Program-made: the position numbers and the translations under genes
In this document: one piece after another, positions 1-11,148 of the stretch
Position numbering within the stretch: position 1 is the stretch's first letter
Layout: each line of letters opens with the position of its first letter
NCBI GenBank assembly: GCA_002163085.1
Contig: MAAJ01000008.1
Span: 62,001-126,000 of the forward strand
DNA length: 64,000 bases
Origin: Methylophaga sp. 42_25_T18
GTDB lineage: Bacteria > Pseudomonadota > Gammaproteobacteria > Nitrosococcales > Methylophagaceae
Reading direction: 5' to 3'
The notes under the pieces: model-generated
Databases searched by the model: none
Told to the model about the DNA's origin: nothing
The model's input: only the letters and a program-made list of their open reading frames with translations

Positions 1-1148
1 TCAGATACCGGACAAATGTTATGTCGAGCTCGATCTGCTGACATGGCTTTTTCTAAAGTACGTAAGACTTGTTCGCGATGTTCAATCTCTTCCATATCAA
101 TGAAATCGATAATTATGATGCCACCTAAATTTCGAAGCTGAAGTTGCCTAGCTATTGCCTGAGCTGCCTCCAGATTGGTTTTAAAGATGGTTTCTTCCAG
201 ATTTTTATGGCCGACAAAACCACCAGTATTAACATCCACTGTGGTCATTGCTTCAGTTTGATCAAAAATCAAATAGCCACCTGATTTAAGCGATACTTTC
301 CGTTCTAACGCTTTCTTGATTTCATCTTCAACACTAAACAAATCAAACAAAGGTCTCACTGCAGTGTAATGTTCAAGTCTGGCAGCGCATTCAGGCATAA
401 AACCTTCAGCAAACTTTACCGCTTTCTCAAATGTTTCGGCTGAATCTATACGTATTCGTTCAATTTCCGGCGAAAACAAATCGCGTAAAGCCCGTAGAGC
501 TAATGGCAAATCTTCATGTAACGGTTCACCGCAGTTAACAGATAACTTACGTTCACCTATTTTCTGCCACAAACGGTGCAAAAATTTCAGATCAGCAAGC
601 AATTCTGTTTCAGTTACTCCTTCCGCGGCTGTGCGTAATATATAACCGCCTACCTCAGAGTCAAGTTGCGATACCAAGCATGTTTTCAATCGTTCGCGCT
701 CAGCTTCACTGTCGATTTTGAGCGACACTCCGATACCTTGGGTATCAGGCATATAAACTAAATAGCGTGATGATACGGATAGCTGCGTTGTTAAACGAGC
801 CCCTTTACTACCTAGGGGATCTTTTATAACCTGAACAAGAATTTCCTGACCTTCGCGTAACAAGGTCGTGATTGAGGGTACTTTCGTCGGCGTTTCTTGT
901 AAATCTCCCGTCTGTCCCTTGGGAATAGAAATATCAGAAGCATGTAAAAATGCCGCGCGCGCAAGACCTATTTCAACAAATGCCGCTTGCATACCGGGTA
1001 ATACACGGCACACCTTGCCTTTATAAATATTCCCTACCAGCCCTCTACATTCAGTTCTCTCAATAAAGACTTCCTGTAAAACACCATTATCAACCACTGC
1101 CGCCCGTGACTCACTTGGTGTTATATTGATTAAAATCTCACTGCTCAT
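1..1148 (-). CDS. rng: Ribonuclease G, 3' end beyond window
   Basis: Single-strand endoribonuclease of the RNase E/G family, acting in 16S rRNA 5' maturation and mRNA decay in the cytoplasm. Translating the minus strand from the ATG at 1146-1148 gives about 382 residues that run off the left edge, so the C-terminus is missing. An S1-like RNA-binding segment lies near the N-terminus (around EIGLARAAFLH). The two metal-binding aspartate motifs of the catalytic core are visible, TTVDVNTGG and IIIDFIDMEE. There is no sign of the long RNase E tail, but that part would lie outside the window. It directly follows maf, an order common in gammaproteobacteria. Confidence 0.93.
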   Translation of the reverse strand, partial: MSSEILINITPSESRAAVVDNGVLQEVFIERTECRGLVGNIYKGKVCRVLPGMQAAFVEIGLARAAFLHASDISIPKGQTGDLQETPTKVPSITTLLREGQEILVQVIKDPLGSKGARLTTQLSVSSRYLVYMPDTQGIGVSLKIDSEAERERLKTCLVSQLDSEVGGYILRTAAEGVTETELLADLKFLHRLWQKIGERKLSVNCGEPLHEDLPLALRALRDLFSPEIERIRIDSAETFEKAVKFAEGFMPECAARLEHYTAVRPLFDLFSVEDEIKKALERKVSLKSGGYLIFDQTEAMTTVDVNTGGFVGHKNLEETIFKTNLEAAQAIARQLQLRNLGGIIIIDFIDMEEIEHREQVLRTLEKAMSADRARHNICPVS

Positions 1149-1158
1149 CCTACTCGTC

Positions 1159-1734
1159 CTATCCTTTTAACTGTTTTAACAGCAAGCCCGTTTCCCTCAA
1201 CGGTAAACCCATAATGCCAGAATAACTGCCTTGAATCTGCTCAATAAACATAGCAGCTAATCCCTGAACAGCGTATGAGCCTGCTTTATCGTTACCTTCT
1301 TGAGTTGCTATATACCAAGCAATATCGTCATCACTTAATTCAGAAAAATGCACTGTACTGTTACTTATCAAATAAGAAGTTTCAAGCTCTGTCACTAAGG
1401 CAACGGATGTTAACACTTGATGACTCCGGCCTGATAATAATTGCAACATAGCGCGGCTATCTGAATTATCTTTGGGTTTACCTAACACTTGATTATCAAC
1501 AATAACCGATGTATCGGCGCCAATGACTGGTGCTGATTGCTGTCGAGTTAATGATTGTCTTCCTGCTTTTGCTTTAGCAATCGCAACTCGCTGGACATAT
1601 TCTCGAGGTGTTTCAGTATCAAAATAGGTTTCATCAACCTCAACGGACAATACACTGAAGTCGACGCCAATTTGAGTTAAAAGTTCGCGACGTCGCGGTG
1701 AACCGGAAGCGAGATAGACTTTAGGAAAATTCAT
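1159..1734 (-). CDS. maf: Maf-family nucleotide pyrophosphatase (YhdE type)
   Basis: House-cleaning nucleoside triphosphate pyrophosphatase, which hydrolyses dTTP/UTP and modified pyrimidine nucleotides in the cytoplasm. The 191-residue product has the family signature SGSPRRREL at residues 10-18 and the GADTSV motif with the likely catalytic Asp74. The C-terminal GSYAVQG and GLPLRET blocks match the YhdE subgroup rather than YceF (m7GTP). Its ATG overlaps the rlmH stop codon by 4 bases, so the two are probably translationally coupled. It lies 10 bases upstream of rng. Confidence 0.93.
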   Translation of the reverse strand: MNFPKVYLASGSPRRRELLTQIGVDFSVLSVEVDETYFDTETPREYVQRVAIAKAKAGRQSLTRQQSAPVIGADTSVIVDNQVLGKPKDNSDSRAMLQLLSGRSHQVLTSVALVTELETSYLISNSTVHFSELSDDDIAWYIATQEGNDKAGSYAVQGLAAMFIEQIQGSYSGIMGLPLRETGLLLKQLKG

Positions 1735-2201
1735 GCGCGATGATAGGGATGGTTTTGCAATACTGTCCAGGCTCGATACAGCTGTTCAGCCATAATAATT
1801 CGAACTAATGGATGAGGTAATGTAAGTGCTGACAAGGACCAACGTTGATTTGCGCGCTGCAAACATTCATCCGTAAGGCCATCAGGGCCACCTACTAATA
1901 AAGAGACATCACGACCATCCGCCTGCCAGTTTTCCAATTGCTGGGCCAATTGCTCGGTACTCCATGTTTTGCCTTTTACATCCAGTGCAATAACATGGTG
2001 ATTGTCAGGTATAGCAGCAAGAATACGCTCTCCTTCCTCGCGCATCCATTGTGCAGAGCTACCACTTTTCCCTCGTTTAGCGGGTGAAACCTCATGCAAA
2101 ACAAGACTACACTCTCTCGGTAATCGCTTGGCATATTCTTGATAACCATCAGTGACCCACGTTGGCATTTTATTGCCAACAGCCAACAGGTTTAATTTCA
2201 T
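1731..2201 (-). CDS. rlmH: 23S rRNA pseudouridine-1915 N3-methyltransferase
   Basis: SPOUT-class methyltransferase that methylates pseudouridine 1915 in helix 69 of 23S rRNA, using SAM on assembled 70S ribosomes. The 156-residue protein has the normal family length. It begins MKLNLLAVGNKMP, and carries LLVGGPDGL, part of the trefoil-knot SAM site, and SLSALTLPHPLVRIIMAEQ near the C-terminus. The start codon overlaps the rsfS stop by 4 bases. The pair rsfS-rlmH is a conserved ribosome-maintenance unit. Confidence 0.96.
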   Translation of the reverse strand: MKLNLLAVGNKMPTWVTDGYQEYAKRLPRECSLVLHEVSPAKRGKSGSSAQWMREEGERILAAIPDNHHVIALDVKGKTWSTEQLAQQLENWQADGRDVSLLVGGPDGLTDECLQRANQRWSLSALTLPHPLVRIIMAEQLYRAWTVLQNHPYHRA

Positions 2202-2554
2202 TCGTTTTCGGCCGATGCCTTTTCAGAAGTGTCTGGCACACTCCACACTTTTTCTAGATTATATGTGGCACGTGTTTGCGGCGTCATGACATGAGCAATC
2301 ACGTCACCTAAATCTACTAGCGCCCATTCACCGACATCTTCACCCTCAACGCCCATCGGTTGATGATCTGCTTTCTTCGCCTGAATGACTACTTCATTGG
2401 CTAAGGCTTTTACCTGCCGCGTAGACTTACCTGTGGCAATAATCATATAGTCGGTAAAATCAGTCATGGTCCGTACGTCCAAGACTTGAATATCTTCTGC
2501 CTTAATATCTTCTAAGGCATCAATCACCAACAATTTTAAATCTTCAGCCTGCAT
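2198..2554 (-). CDS. rsfS: Ribosomal silencing factor RsfS
   Basis: Binds ribosomal protein uL14 and blocks subunit joining in starved cells, saving energy on translation. I chose the ATG at 2552-2554 (118 residues, the usual length). It has a good Shine-Dalgarno (GGAGAG) just upstream, and the family homology begins there, at MQAEDLKLLVIDAL. The 22 residues encoded further upstream look unrelated. Typical blocks are DIQVLDVR, DYMIIATGKSTRQVKALA, GVEGEDVGEWALVDLGDVIAHVM. It overlaps rlmH by 4 bases. Confidence 0.95.
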   Translation of the reverse strand: MQAEDLKLLVIDALEDIKAEDIQVLDVRTMTDFTDYMIIATGKSTRQVKALANEVVIQAKKADHQPMGVEGEDVGEWALVDLGDVIAHVMTPQTRATYNLEKVWSVPDTSEKASAENE

Positions 2555-2636
2555 TGGGCTCTCCGTTAAACAATAATCAGCATAGTTTACCCTAAGATAG
2601 GCTTGCCGTCTTTGTTGCAAAGCTAATGTGGTTCAC

Positions 2637-3449
2637 TCAACTTAGCTCAGGCTTAGGTAGCCAAACAGTTGTTTTTCCAGTTATGAAATAAACAGTTAGC
2701 CCTATCCACTCGCGCCAAGCAACGTCCAATACACTCATATGCGCAAGATAATTCATGCCCCATTGACGCAGGGCAGGTTTATTACTGCGATAATCAACTG
2801 GGTAGGGAATAACGTTAATATTATTCTGTTGAGCAAGGCCTGCTGAGCGCGGCATGTGAAACGCAGAAGTGATTAAAAAATAGTTACCTTCTCTCTTTGG
2901 TAATAAAGCTTGTATGAGTTGGACGTTTTCATAGGTATTGCGCGATTGCGACTCTATGATTAAACGGCTTTGTGCGATACCAACATTCAGTAACAAGGTC
3001 TGTGCTATATCGGCGCCAGTACCATCATTCGTTTGAAAGCCTAATAATCCACTGCCACCAGTATAGATAACAGGAATATCTGGATAGAGATTTGCTAATT
3101 CTGCAGCGGCAATATAACGATCGGCAGCACTCGATACTTCTGCTCGTTGCCAACTCACCGATATCTTCAATTCTTCAGCACCACCTAGAACGATAATGCC
3201 ATCTACATCTGTCGGCATCATGTCAGGTTTATGAAACCGCTGCTCAAGTGGGTACATCAGCGAGTCACTTACTGGATAAACCAGTAATGGCAGATTAACT
3301 ATTAGCAACAACGTTAACACCGCTTTTGCTAAGCCGACCTTTTCACACCACAGCAATACAGCTGCTAGGCATATCAATGCAATGATGACATTCATTGGGC
3401 TCAGAAAGGCCCACACTATTTTTGATGTTATAAAAAACAGATCATCCAT
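2637..3449 (-). CDS. DUF218 (YdcF/ElyC-like) inner-membrane protein
   Basis: A protein of the DUF218 family, whose members (ElyC, SanA, YdcF) affect envelope and vancomycin tolerance; the reaction is unknown. The ATG at 3447-3449 gives 270 residues; a TTG at 3461 overlapping the nadD stop is the alternative. Two hydrophobic segments occupy roughly residues 1-55. The DUF218 core follows with GIIVLGGAEE, a YTGGSG motif, IIESQSRNTYENV and LITSAFHMPRS, all family hallmarks. It is inserted between nadD and rsfS, which are neighbours in many relatives, and is probably cotranscribed with them. Confidence 0.85.
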   Translation of the reverse strand: MDDLFFITSKIVWAFLSPMNVIIALICLAAVLLWCEKVGLAKAVLTLLLIVNLPLLVYPVSDSLMYPLEQRFHKPDMMPTDVDGIIVLGGAEELKISVSWQRAEVSSAADRYIAAAELANLYPDIPVIYTGGSGLLGFQTNDGTGADIAQTLLLNVGIAQSRLIIESQSRNTYENVQLIQALLPKREGNYFLITSAFHMPRSAGLAQQNNINVIPYPVDYRSNKPALRQWGMNYLAHMSVLDVAWREWIGLTVYFITGKTTVWLPKPELS

Positions 3450-3457
3450 ATTAATCG

Positions 3458-4099
3458 TCAACTTCGTGATGAATATAAACCGAGCATTTCAATCAAGTTA
3501 ATCACAGCATCCGGCATAAGAAACTTTACGCTTAAACCCTTGCTCATATTTTCCCGTATTTCCGTCGCTGAAATAGCAAGCTGCGTTACATCTACCGGCC
3601 ACACCGCACCTGCAAGTTGTTCTTGGTCCGCATCGACGGCTAAATGCTGTTGATACCAGCCAGTTAACTCATCCGACATCGTTAAAGTTTCATTTGCTCG
3701 TTGCATTACCACAATATGAGAAAGTTCGATTAATTGTGTCCAGTTATGCCAAGTTTGAATCTCGACAAAAGCATCGGTGCCGAGTAATAAATACAACGGA
3801 CTTTCGGGAAACTGTTGGCGAAGACTCATTAAAGTATCAACCGTGTAGGAGGGACCTTCACGATGTAATTCTCGATCATCTACCACAAAACGATCATTAT
3901 TTTTAATCGCCAATTGCAACATCGTCACCCGTTGTTGCGCCGTTGCCTGTGGCGGTGCTCTATGTGGAGGTACTGCACTCGGGATCAATCGAATGTGATC
4001 CAACGTTAATTGTTCTGCGACATCCAAGGCAGGTCGAAGGTGACCAAAGTGAATGGGGTCAAACGTTCCACCTAAAATACCTACTTTTGCTGCTACCAT
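3458..4099 (-). CDS. nadD: Nicotinate-nucleotide adenylyltransferase
   Basis: Catalyses ATP plus nicotinate mononucleotide to deamido-NAD, the penultimate step of NAD synthesis. The 213-residue product has the nucleotidyltransferase motif GGTFDPIHFGHLRPA at residues 10-24 and the C-terminal ISATEIRENM block (ISxTxxR). Length and both motifs fit the family. The start codon ATG at 4099 abuts the end of proA (stop at 4099-4101), so the two are tightly packed in one transcription unit that continues to the DUF218 gene. Confidence 0.97.
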   Translation of the reverse strand: MVAAKVGILGGTFDPIHFGHLRPALDVAEQLTLDHIRLIPSAVPPHRAPPQATAQQRVTMLQLAIKNNDRFVVDDRELHREGPSYTVDTLMSLRQQFPESPLYLLLGTDAFVEIQTWHNWTQLIELSHIVVMQRANETLTMSDELTGWYQQHLAVDADQEQLAGAVWPVDVTQLAISATEIRENMSKGLSVKFLMPDAVINLIEMLGLYSSRS

Positions 4100-5355
4100 T
4101 AACTTCGCACTTGGCCACTACCTAATACAATCCATTTTTGCGAGGTTAAACCTTCCAAACCCACCGGGCCACGCGCATGGAGTTTATCGGTTGAAATACC
4201 GATCTCAGCACCTAATCCATATTCAAAACCATCCGCAAAGCGAGTAGAAGCATTCACCATGACCGAGCTAGAATCCACCTCAGCCAAAAAGCGGCGCGAA
4301 CGAGCATAATCTTCTGTGACGATTGTTTCCGTATGACCTGAACTATGCTGATGAATATGATCCATCGCCTCATCAATACCAGCAACCACGCGAATTGATA
4401 ATATCGGTGCTAAATATTCTGTATCCCAGTCTTCGTCAGTGGCCGCTATACATTCTGGCAAAATAATACGCGTTTGTTCACAGCCTCGTAATTCAACTGA
4501 TTCCACCGCATAACGTTGGGCTAGACGAGGCAAAATGTCAGCTGCAACTGCTTGGTCGACCAATAAGGTTTCCATAGCATTACACACACCATATCGGTGA
4601 CATTTAGCATTAACAGCGATGTCTTCTGCCATGGTCAAGTCTGCAGCAGCATCAATATAAACATGGCAGATCCCATCTAGGTGTTTAATCACCGGCACCC
4701 GAGCATCATTGCTGATGCGTTCTATCAAACTCTTACCACCCCGAGGTACGATCACATCGACATATTCCGGCATGGTAATAAGTTGACCGACAGCAGCACG
4801 ATCCGTTGTTTCAACAACTTGCACCGCTGATGTTGGTAAACCTGCTAATTGCAGCCCTCGATGAATACACTGGGCTATAGCTTGATTCGAATGAATAGCT
4901 TCACTGCCACCACGTAAAATGGTAGCGTTACCAGATTTCAAACATAAACCAGCGGCATCTGCCGTGACGTTAGGTCGAGATTCATAAATGATCCCAATCA
5001 CTCCTAAAGGCACGCGCATTTTCCCCAGTTGGATACCACTTGGACGATAATTCATATCGCTAATTTCACCAACAGGATCAGGCAAGGCAGCAATCTGCTC
5101 TAGACCTTCAGCCATGCTTTCTATCCGTGCATTGGTTAATTCCAACCTATCTAACAGTGCAGCATCCAGACCTTTTTCTTGGCCTGCTTGTAAATCACGT
5201 GCATTTTCTTGTTTTAAAGTTAGCGCCGAAATTCGAATGTCGTCAGCAATCGCCAGTAAGGCTTTATTTTTTGCTCCCGCATCAGCGCGCGCTAAAGCGC
5301 GACTGGCCGTTCTCGCCTGCTGACCTAATGTGTGCATATATTGGTTAATATCCAA
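4099..5355 (-). CDS. proA: Glutamate-5-semialdehyde dehydrogenase
   Basis: NADPH-dependent gamma-glutamyl phosphate reductase, second step of proline synthesis from glutamate, cytoplasmic. The 418-residue product has the normal length. It contains [23 protein letters not shown], the [11 protein letters not shown] block and the catalytic-cysteine motif [14 protein letters not shown], followed by the C-terminal segment [16 protein letters not shown]. It sits between holA and nadD; proB is not in this window. This holA-proA-nadD arrangement is common in gammaproteobacteria. Confidence 0.97.
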   Translation of the reverse strand: MDINQYMHTLGQQARTASRALARADAGAKNKALLAIADDIRISALTLKQENARDLQAGQEKGLDAALLDRLELTNARIESMAEGLEQIAALPDPVGEISDMNYRPSGIQLGKMRVPLGVIGIIYESRPNVTADAAGLCLKSGNATILRGGSEAIHSNQAIAQCIHRGLQLAGLPTSAVQVVETTDRAAVGQLITMPEYVDVIVPRGGKSLIERISNDARVPVIKHLDGICHVYIDAAADLTMAEDIAVNAKCHRYGVCNAMETLLVDQAVAADILPRLAQRYAVESVELRGCEQTRIILPECIAATDEDWDTEYLAPILSIRVVAGIDEAMDHIHQHSSGHTETIVTEDYARSRRFLAEVDSSSVMVNASTRFADGFEYGLGAEIGISTDKLHARGPVGLEGLTSQKWIVLGSGQVRS

Positions 5356-5370
5356 TACCTTCTCCTTACT

Positions 5371-6399
5371 TTAAACGGTAACCAACTCATTTTTACCTGC
5401 AACTTGCATGCATAAGTTTTCTAACAATGTCCAAGGACACCTTGGTAAGCTGCCTTTAGCGGCTTGATCGACCAATGTCATCTGTTGTAAAAATGTTTGC
5501 CACTGGCGATGATCATGTCTCATTAATGCTTGTCGCATCATTGCCTGACTCTTTTGCCAAACGGGTGGTTTTTGTGCTGCAAACACCTGTTCCATTCGTT
5601 GACCTTGCTCAAGTTGGCTAGCCATATCAATCGCGCGATGTAACGACCATGATACCGCTGAAAATAGTGATAAGATCTCTAAACCTTCGGCCCGTAAGCG
5701 TGTAATCATTCTTGGTATTTTAACAACTTGGCCTGAAAATACCGTATCCATTAAACCAAATGCTTCAAATCGTGCATTATCAGCCACCGACGTTAATACT
5801 AATTGCTCGTCTATTTCACCATCAAGGCTCAATAACTGTAACTTTTCAATTTCTTGGGCAGCAGCAAACAAGTTACCTTCAACCCGCTCAGCAATTAATC
5901 CAGCGACTTGTTGATTCACATTCAAGCCGCGCTGTTGCATTCGTTGCAAGATCCATCGAGGAAGATTAGCTAAATCAACCGGCCAAACAGGTATGGTTGC
6001 CCCTATTCTATCTAACTCACTAAACCACTTACTTTTTTGTGAACGGGCATCAATTTTTCCACTAATGATGAGTAGCGTTGTATCTTGAGGCGGATTGGCT
6101 GCATATTTGCGTAAGGCTTCGCCACCCTCTTTACCCGGTGAGCCTGATGGCAAGCGAATTTCCAATAACCGTTGACTAGCAAACAATGACAACGTTTGTT
6201 CTTGCCACTGAAGTTGTGACCAGTCAAAGCGACCTTCGACATGCCAAACCTGCCTATCAATCGCACCTACGGTCCGCGCTTGTTGTCGTACTAAATCGCT
6301 GGCCTCTTCAACCAGCATTTGTTCATCACCAAAGATAAGATACGCAGGTAATAAGTTTTGTTGTAAATGTCCTGCTATTTGCTCTGCTTTTAAACGCAT
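5371..6399 (-). CDS. holA: DNA polymerase III delta subunit
   Basis: The delta subunit of the clamp loader, the wrench that opens the beta sliding clamp. The 342-residue product begins MRLKAEQIAGHL and has the typical delta N-terminal block LPAYLIFGDEQMLVEEASDLVRQQAR. It lacks Walker motifs, as expected for delta. The C-terminal collar domain includes RFEAFGLMDTVFSG. It is 9 bases downstream of lptE and 15 bases upstream of proA, so it belongs to the leuS-lptE-holA operon. Confidence 0.94.
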   Translation of the reverse strand: MRLKAEQIAGHLQQNLLPAYLIFGDEQMLVEEASDLVRQQARTVGAIDRQVWHVEGRFDWSQLQWQEQTLSLFASQRLLEIRLPSGSPGKEGGEALRKYAANPPQDTTLLIISGKIDARSQKSKWFSELDRIGATIPVWPVDLANLPRWILQRMQQRGLNVNQQVAGLIAERVEGNLFAAAQEIEKLQLLSLDGEIDEQLVLTSVADNARFEAFGLMDTVFSGQVVKIPRMITRLRAEGLEILSLFSAVSWSLHRAIDMASQLEQGQRMEQVFAAQKPPVWQKSQAMMRQALMRHDHRQWQTFLQQMTLVDQAAKGSLPRCPWTLLENLCMQVAGKNELVTV

Positions 6400-6408
6400 T
6401 AATACTAG

Positions 6409-6903
6409 TTATTTCAACACAGATAAGCGGCGGAGAATGCTTTGTACCAATTGTTGGTTAACCTTCTCACGTAAGACACTTTCTTCTTCGTCTTTACCTA
6501 AGACTTGGTCTTGATCAAACTGATAATCACGTATTGCTTGTACTTGTTGAGGTTCTGTTAAAGCCTGCCCTTGATCATCGGTAATACTAAACTTAAGCGT
6601 GCCAAACAATTCATATTCGCTGACTTTAGCATCACCACCAACAGACAATACTCGTCGTTCCATTTTATTTTCTAATATGGTCAATACCGCAGCACCATTT
6701 TGATAGTCACTCACCACATCAACGCCATTTCGAGTCAAGGCCATTTTTAGTTCACGACCTAAATCTCGTTTAAGGTCTACACCTTGCACATAGATCGTTT
6801 TTAAACTATCGGGTAGATTTGCCGCACCACGTAAATGGAAACCGCACCCCACCAGCACAACAAACATAAAACTCAACACTAGTTTCGACAAATAACGCGT
6901 CAT
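6409..6903 (-). CDS. lptE: LPS-assembly lipoprotein LptE
   Basis: Outer-membrane lipoprotein that plugs the LptD barrel and helps insert lipopolysaccharide into the outer leaflet. From the ATG at 6901-6903 (a TTG at 6909 is a less likely alternative) the product is 164 residues. The signal peptide ends in a lipobox, LVGC, followed by the family start GFHLRGAANLP, with Cys20 as the likely lipidated residue. The DYQFDQDQVLGKDEEE segment near residue 125 is typical of LptE. It lies between leuS and holA, its usual position. Confidence 0.93.
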   Translation of the reverse strand: MTRYLSKLVLSFMFVVLVGCGFHLRGAANLPDSLKTIYVQGVDLKRDLGRELKMALTRNGVDVVSDYQNGAAVLTILENKMERRVLSVGGDAKVSEYELFGTLKFSITDDQGQALTEPQQVQAIRDYQFDQDQVLGKDEEESVLREKVNQQLVQSILRRLSVLK

Positions 6904-6921
6904 GAGCAAAATCCTTAAATA

Positions 6922-9390
<2,469 letters not shown>

Positions 9391-9486
9391 TTATCAATTG
9401 AGAAAACGTGTAAGGATACCGCACCTGAGTCTGCGCTAAAAGTAATGTCTTTATTGAAAAAGACTAAGTACCCCATTCCATTGGTT

Positions 9487-11148
9487 TTACTTTAAGGTAA
9501 ATACCAAGATCGTACCGCCTCGGTTGGTATTAAGTTGCGCATTGCCGCCAGAGGCTACCGCTATATGAAGTTCGTTATCCAGCTCAAAGGCCATGGGTGG
9601 TGCGTTCACACCGGCACCCGTTTGGAACTGCCATAACTTCTTGCCCGTAGTGGCATCCAAAGCAATCAGGTAACCATCATCACCACCCGAAAATACCAAA
9701 CCTCCAGATGTAGCCAATGTTCCACCAATAAGGGGCTGCTGAGTAATATGTTGCCAAGCCAGTTTCCCGGTATCAATATCAACGGCAGAAATATTCCCCG
9801 ATTGTGCAACACCAGAAATGCTTTTAAAAGCGCCACCCAGCCATAATCGCCCCTTCCTCCATGGCACACTGCGTTCTTCATAATGCATAGGTTGATGCAA
9901 ATTAGCATAATAAACATGACGTAATTTTGGGTTAATCGATCCTGGTGACCAATTCACCCCGCCATTTGCACCAGGTAACATTTCGGTACCTAAACCTATC
10001 GTCGGCAAAGCAAAAATATTTCGCTGTTCAACCATAGGCTCGGAGCGACGAATCAATTGTCCCGTTTTACGATCATGAACGTAGGTCCACCCTGTTTTAC
10101 CGCCATGAATAACAACATCGATCATAGCCCCATTATTATCTTTAGCTTGGGTTAATATCGGAGGTGAGACACTATCTAAATCCCATACATCATGGGGAAT
10201 ATATTGATAGGCCCAGATAAGTTTGCCCGTACGGAGATCAAGAGCAACCAATGAATTGGTCCAACGGTTATCACCAGGGCGTATTGTGCCATCAAGATCG
10301 GGCGACGGATTGCCAACCGTAGCAAACAACATTCCAGTTTTAGCGTCTATGGACTTGGTTGTCCACGCTGAGCCGCCACCCTTTTGCCAAGCATCAACAT
10401 AGTAGCCCGACTCGATTTGTCTCTGCTCCCTCTCTATATCTCGGTTCAATGGGTTAATCCCATCGGCTTTTTCTTGAAAAACACCATACCAACCATAACT
10501 GCCATCGGGTTGTTGTTCATCGGGTTTCGGTATCGTATACCAACGCCAAACTAATTCCCCCGTATTGACGTCATGTGCATTAATAAAGCCTCTGATGCCA
10601 TATTCAGCTCCCGCGATACCGGTAATAACCATGCCATCATAAACAACTGGCGCTTCGGTACCGGAATAGCCATATTCAGGATCCGCTACTTGTTTTTGCC
10701 AAATAAGTTCTCCGCTGCGTTTATCTAAGGCGACTAACATTGCATCTAATGTCAGCATATAAACATTGTTGTCATTAATAGCTACACCACGGTTATTAGG
10801 ACCACAGCAAAAATTGGTCAACCCAAGTTTATGCTGATAGCGCCACAATGACTGTCCGCTACGAATATCAATGGCATAAACATGATTGTATGGCGTAGAT
10901 ATATACATCACCTCATTTTCTACTATCGGCGTATTTTCAAACGAACCTACAACACCTGTCTGAAACATCCACTTCAACCGTAGATCTGCAACATTGTTCA
11001 CGGTCAGTAAATCATTACTGTAATAACGAGTTTGAGCTAAATCGAGTCCGGGATGCAGCCAATCACCAGGTTCAGCCAGTAATTTAAATGGAAGAGCCAA
11101 ACTAACACCGCAAAGCCAGCACACTATCCATACACTTAATCTTGACAT
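9487..11148 (-). CDS. Periplasmic PQQ-dependent dehydrogenase
   Basis: Type I quinoprotein dehydrogenase of the methanol/alcohol family, oxidising a substrate in the periplasm with PQQ. The 553 residues begin with a signal peptide (likely cut after LLA, about residue 25). They carry the vicinal Cys114-Cys115 pair, repeated propeller W-motifs, and candidate metal ligands Glu182 (GAEYG), Asn280 (VGNPSP) and catalytic Asp323 in HDVWDLD. Asp325, two residues on, matches the extra Asp of lanthanide enzymes, but glucose-dehydrogenase relatives also have WDMD, so neither metal nor substrate is settled. No haem motif (CxxCH) is present. Its start overlaps the upstream GGDEF-EAL gene by 13 bases. A weak stem (9447-9464) follows the gene. 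Confidence 0.9.
   Translation of the reverse strand: MSRLSVWIVCWLCGVSLALPFKLLAEPGDWLHPGLDLAQTRYYSNDLLTVNNVADLRLKWMFQTGVVGSFENTPIVENEVMYISTPYNHVYAIDIRSGQSLWRYQHKLGLTNFCCGPNNRGVAINDNNVYMLTLDAMLVALDKRSGELIWQKQVADPEYGYSGTEAPVVYDGMVITGIAGAEYGIRGFINAHDVNTGELVWRWYTIPKPDEQQPDGSYGWYGVFQEKADGINPLNRDIEREQRQIESGYYVDAWQKGGGSAWTTKSIDAKTGMLFATVGNPSPDLDGTIRPGDNRWTNSLVALDLRTGKLIWAYQYIPHDVWDLDSVSPPILTQAKDNNGAMIDVVIHGGKTGWTYVHDRKTGQLIRRSEPMVEQRNIFALPTIGLGTEMLPGANGGVNWSPGSINPKLRHVYYANLHQPMHYEERSVPWRKGRLWLGGAFKSISGVAQSGNISAVDIDTGKLAWQHITQQPLIGGTLATSGGLVFSGGDDGYLIALDATTGKKLWQFQTGAGVNAPPMAFELDNELHIAVASGGNAQLNTNRGGTILVFTLK

Noticed and set aside
9447..9464. Stem GTCTTT/AAAGAC after the PQQ dehydrogenase gene as a terminator
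   Set aside because: Only 6 AT-rich pairs and a broken U-run; too weak to list as a separate feature.
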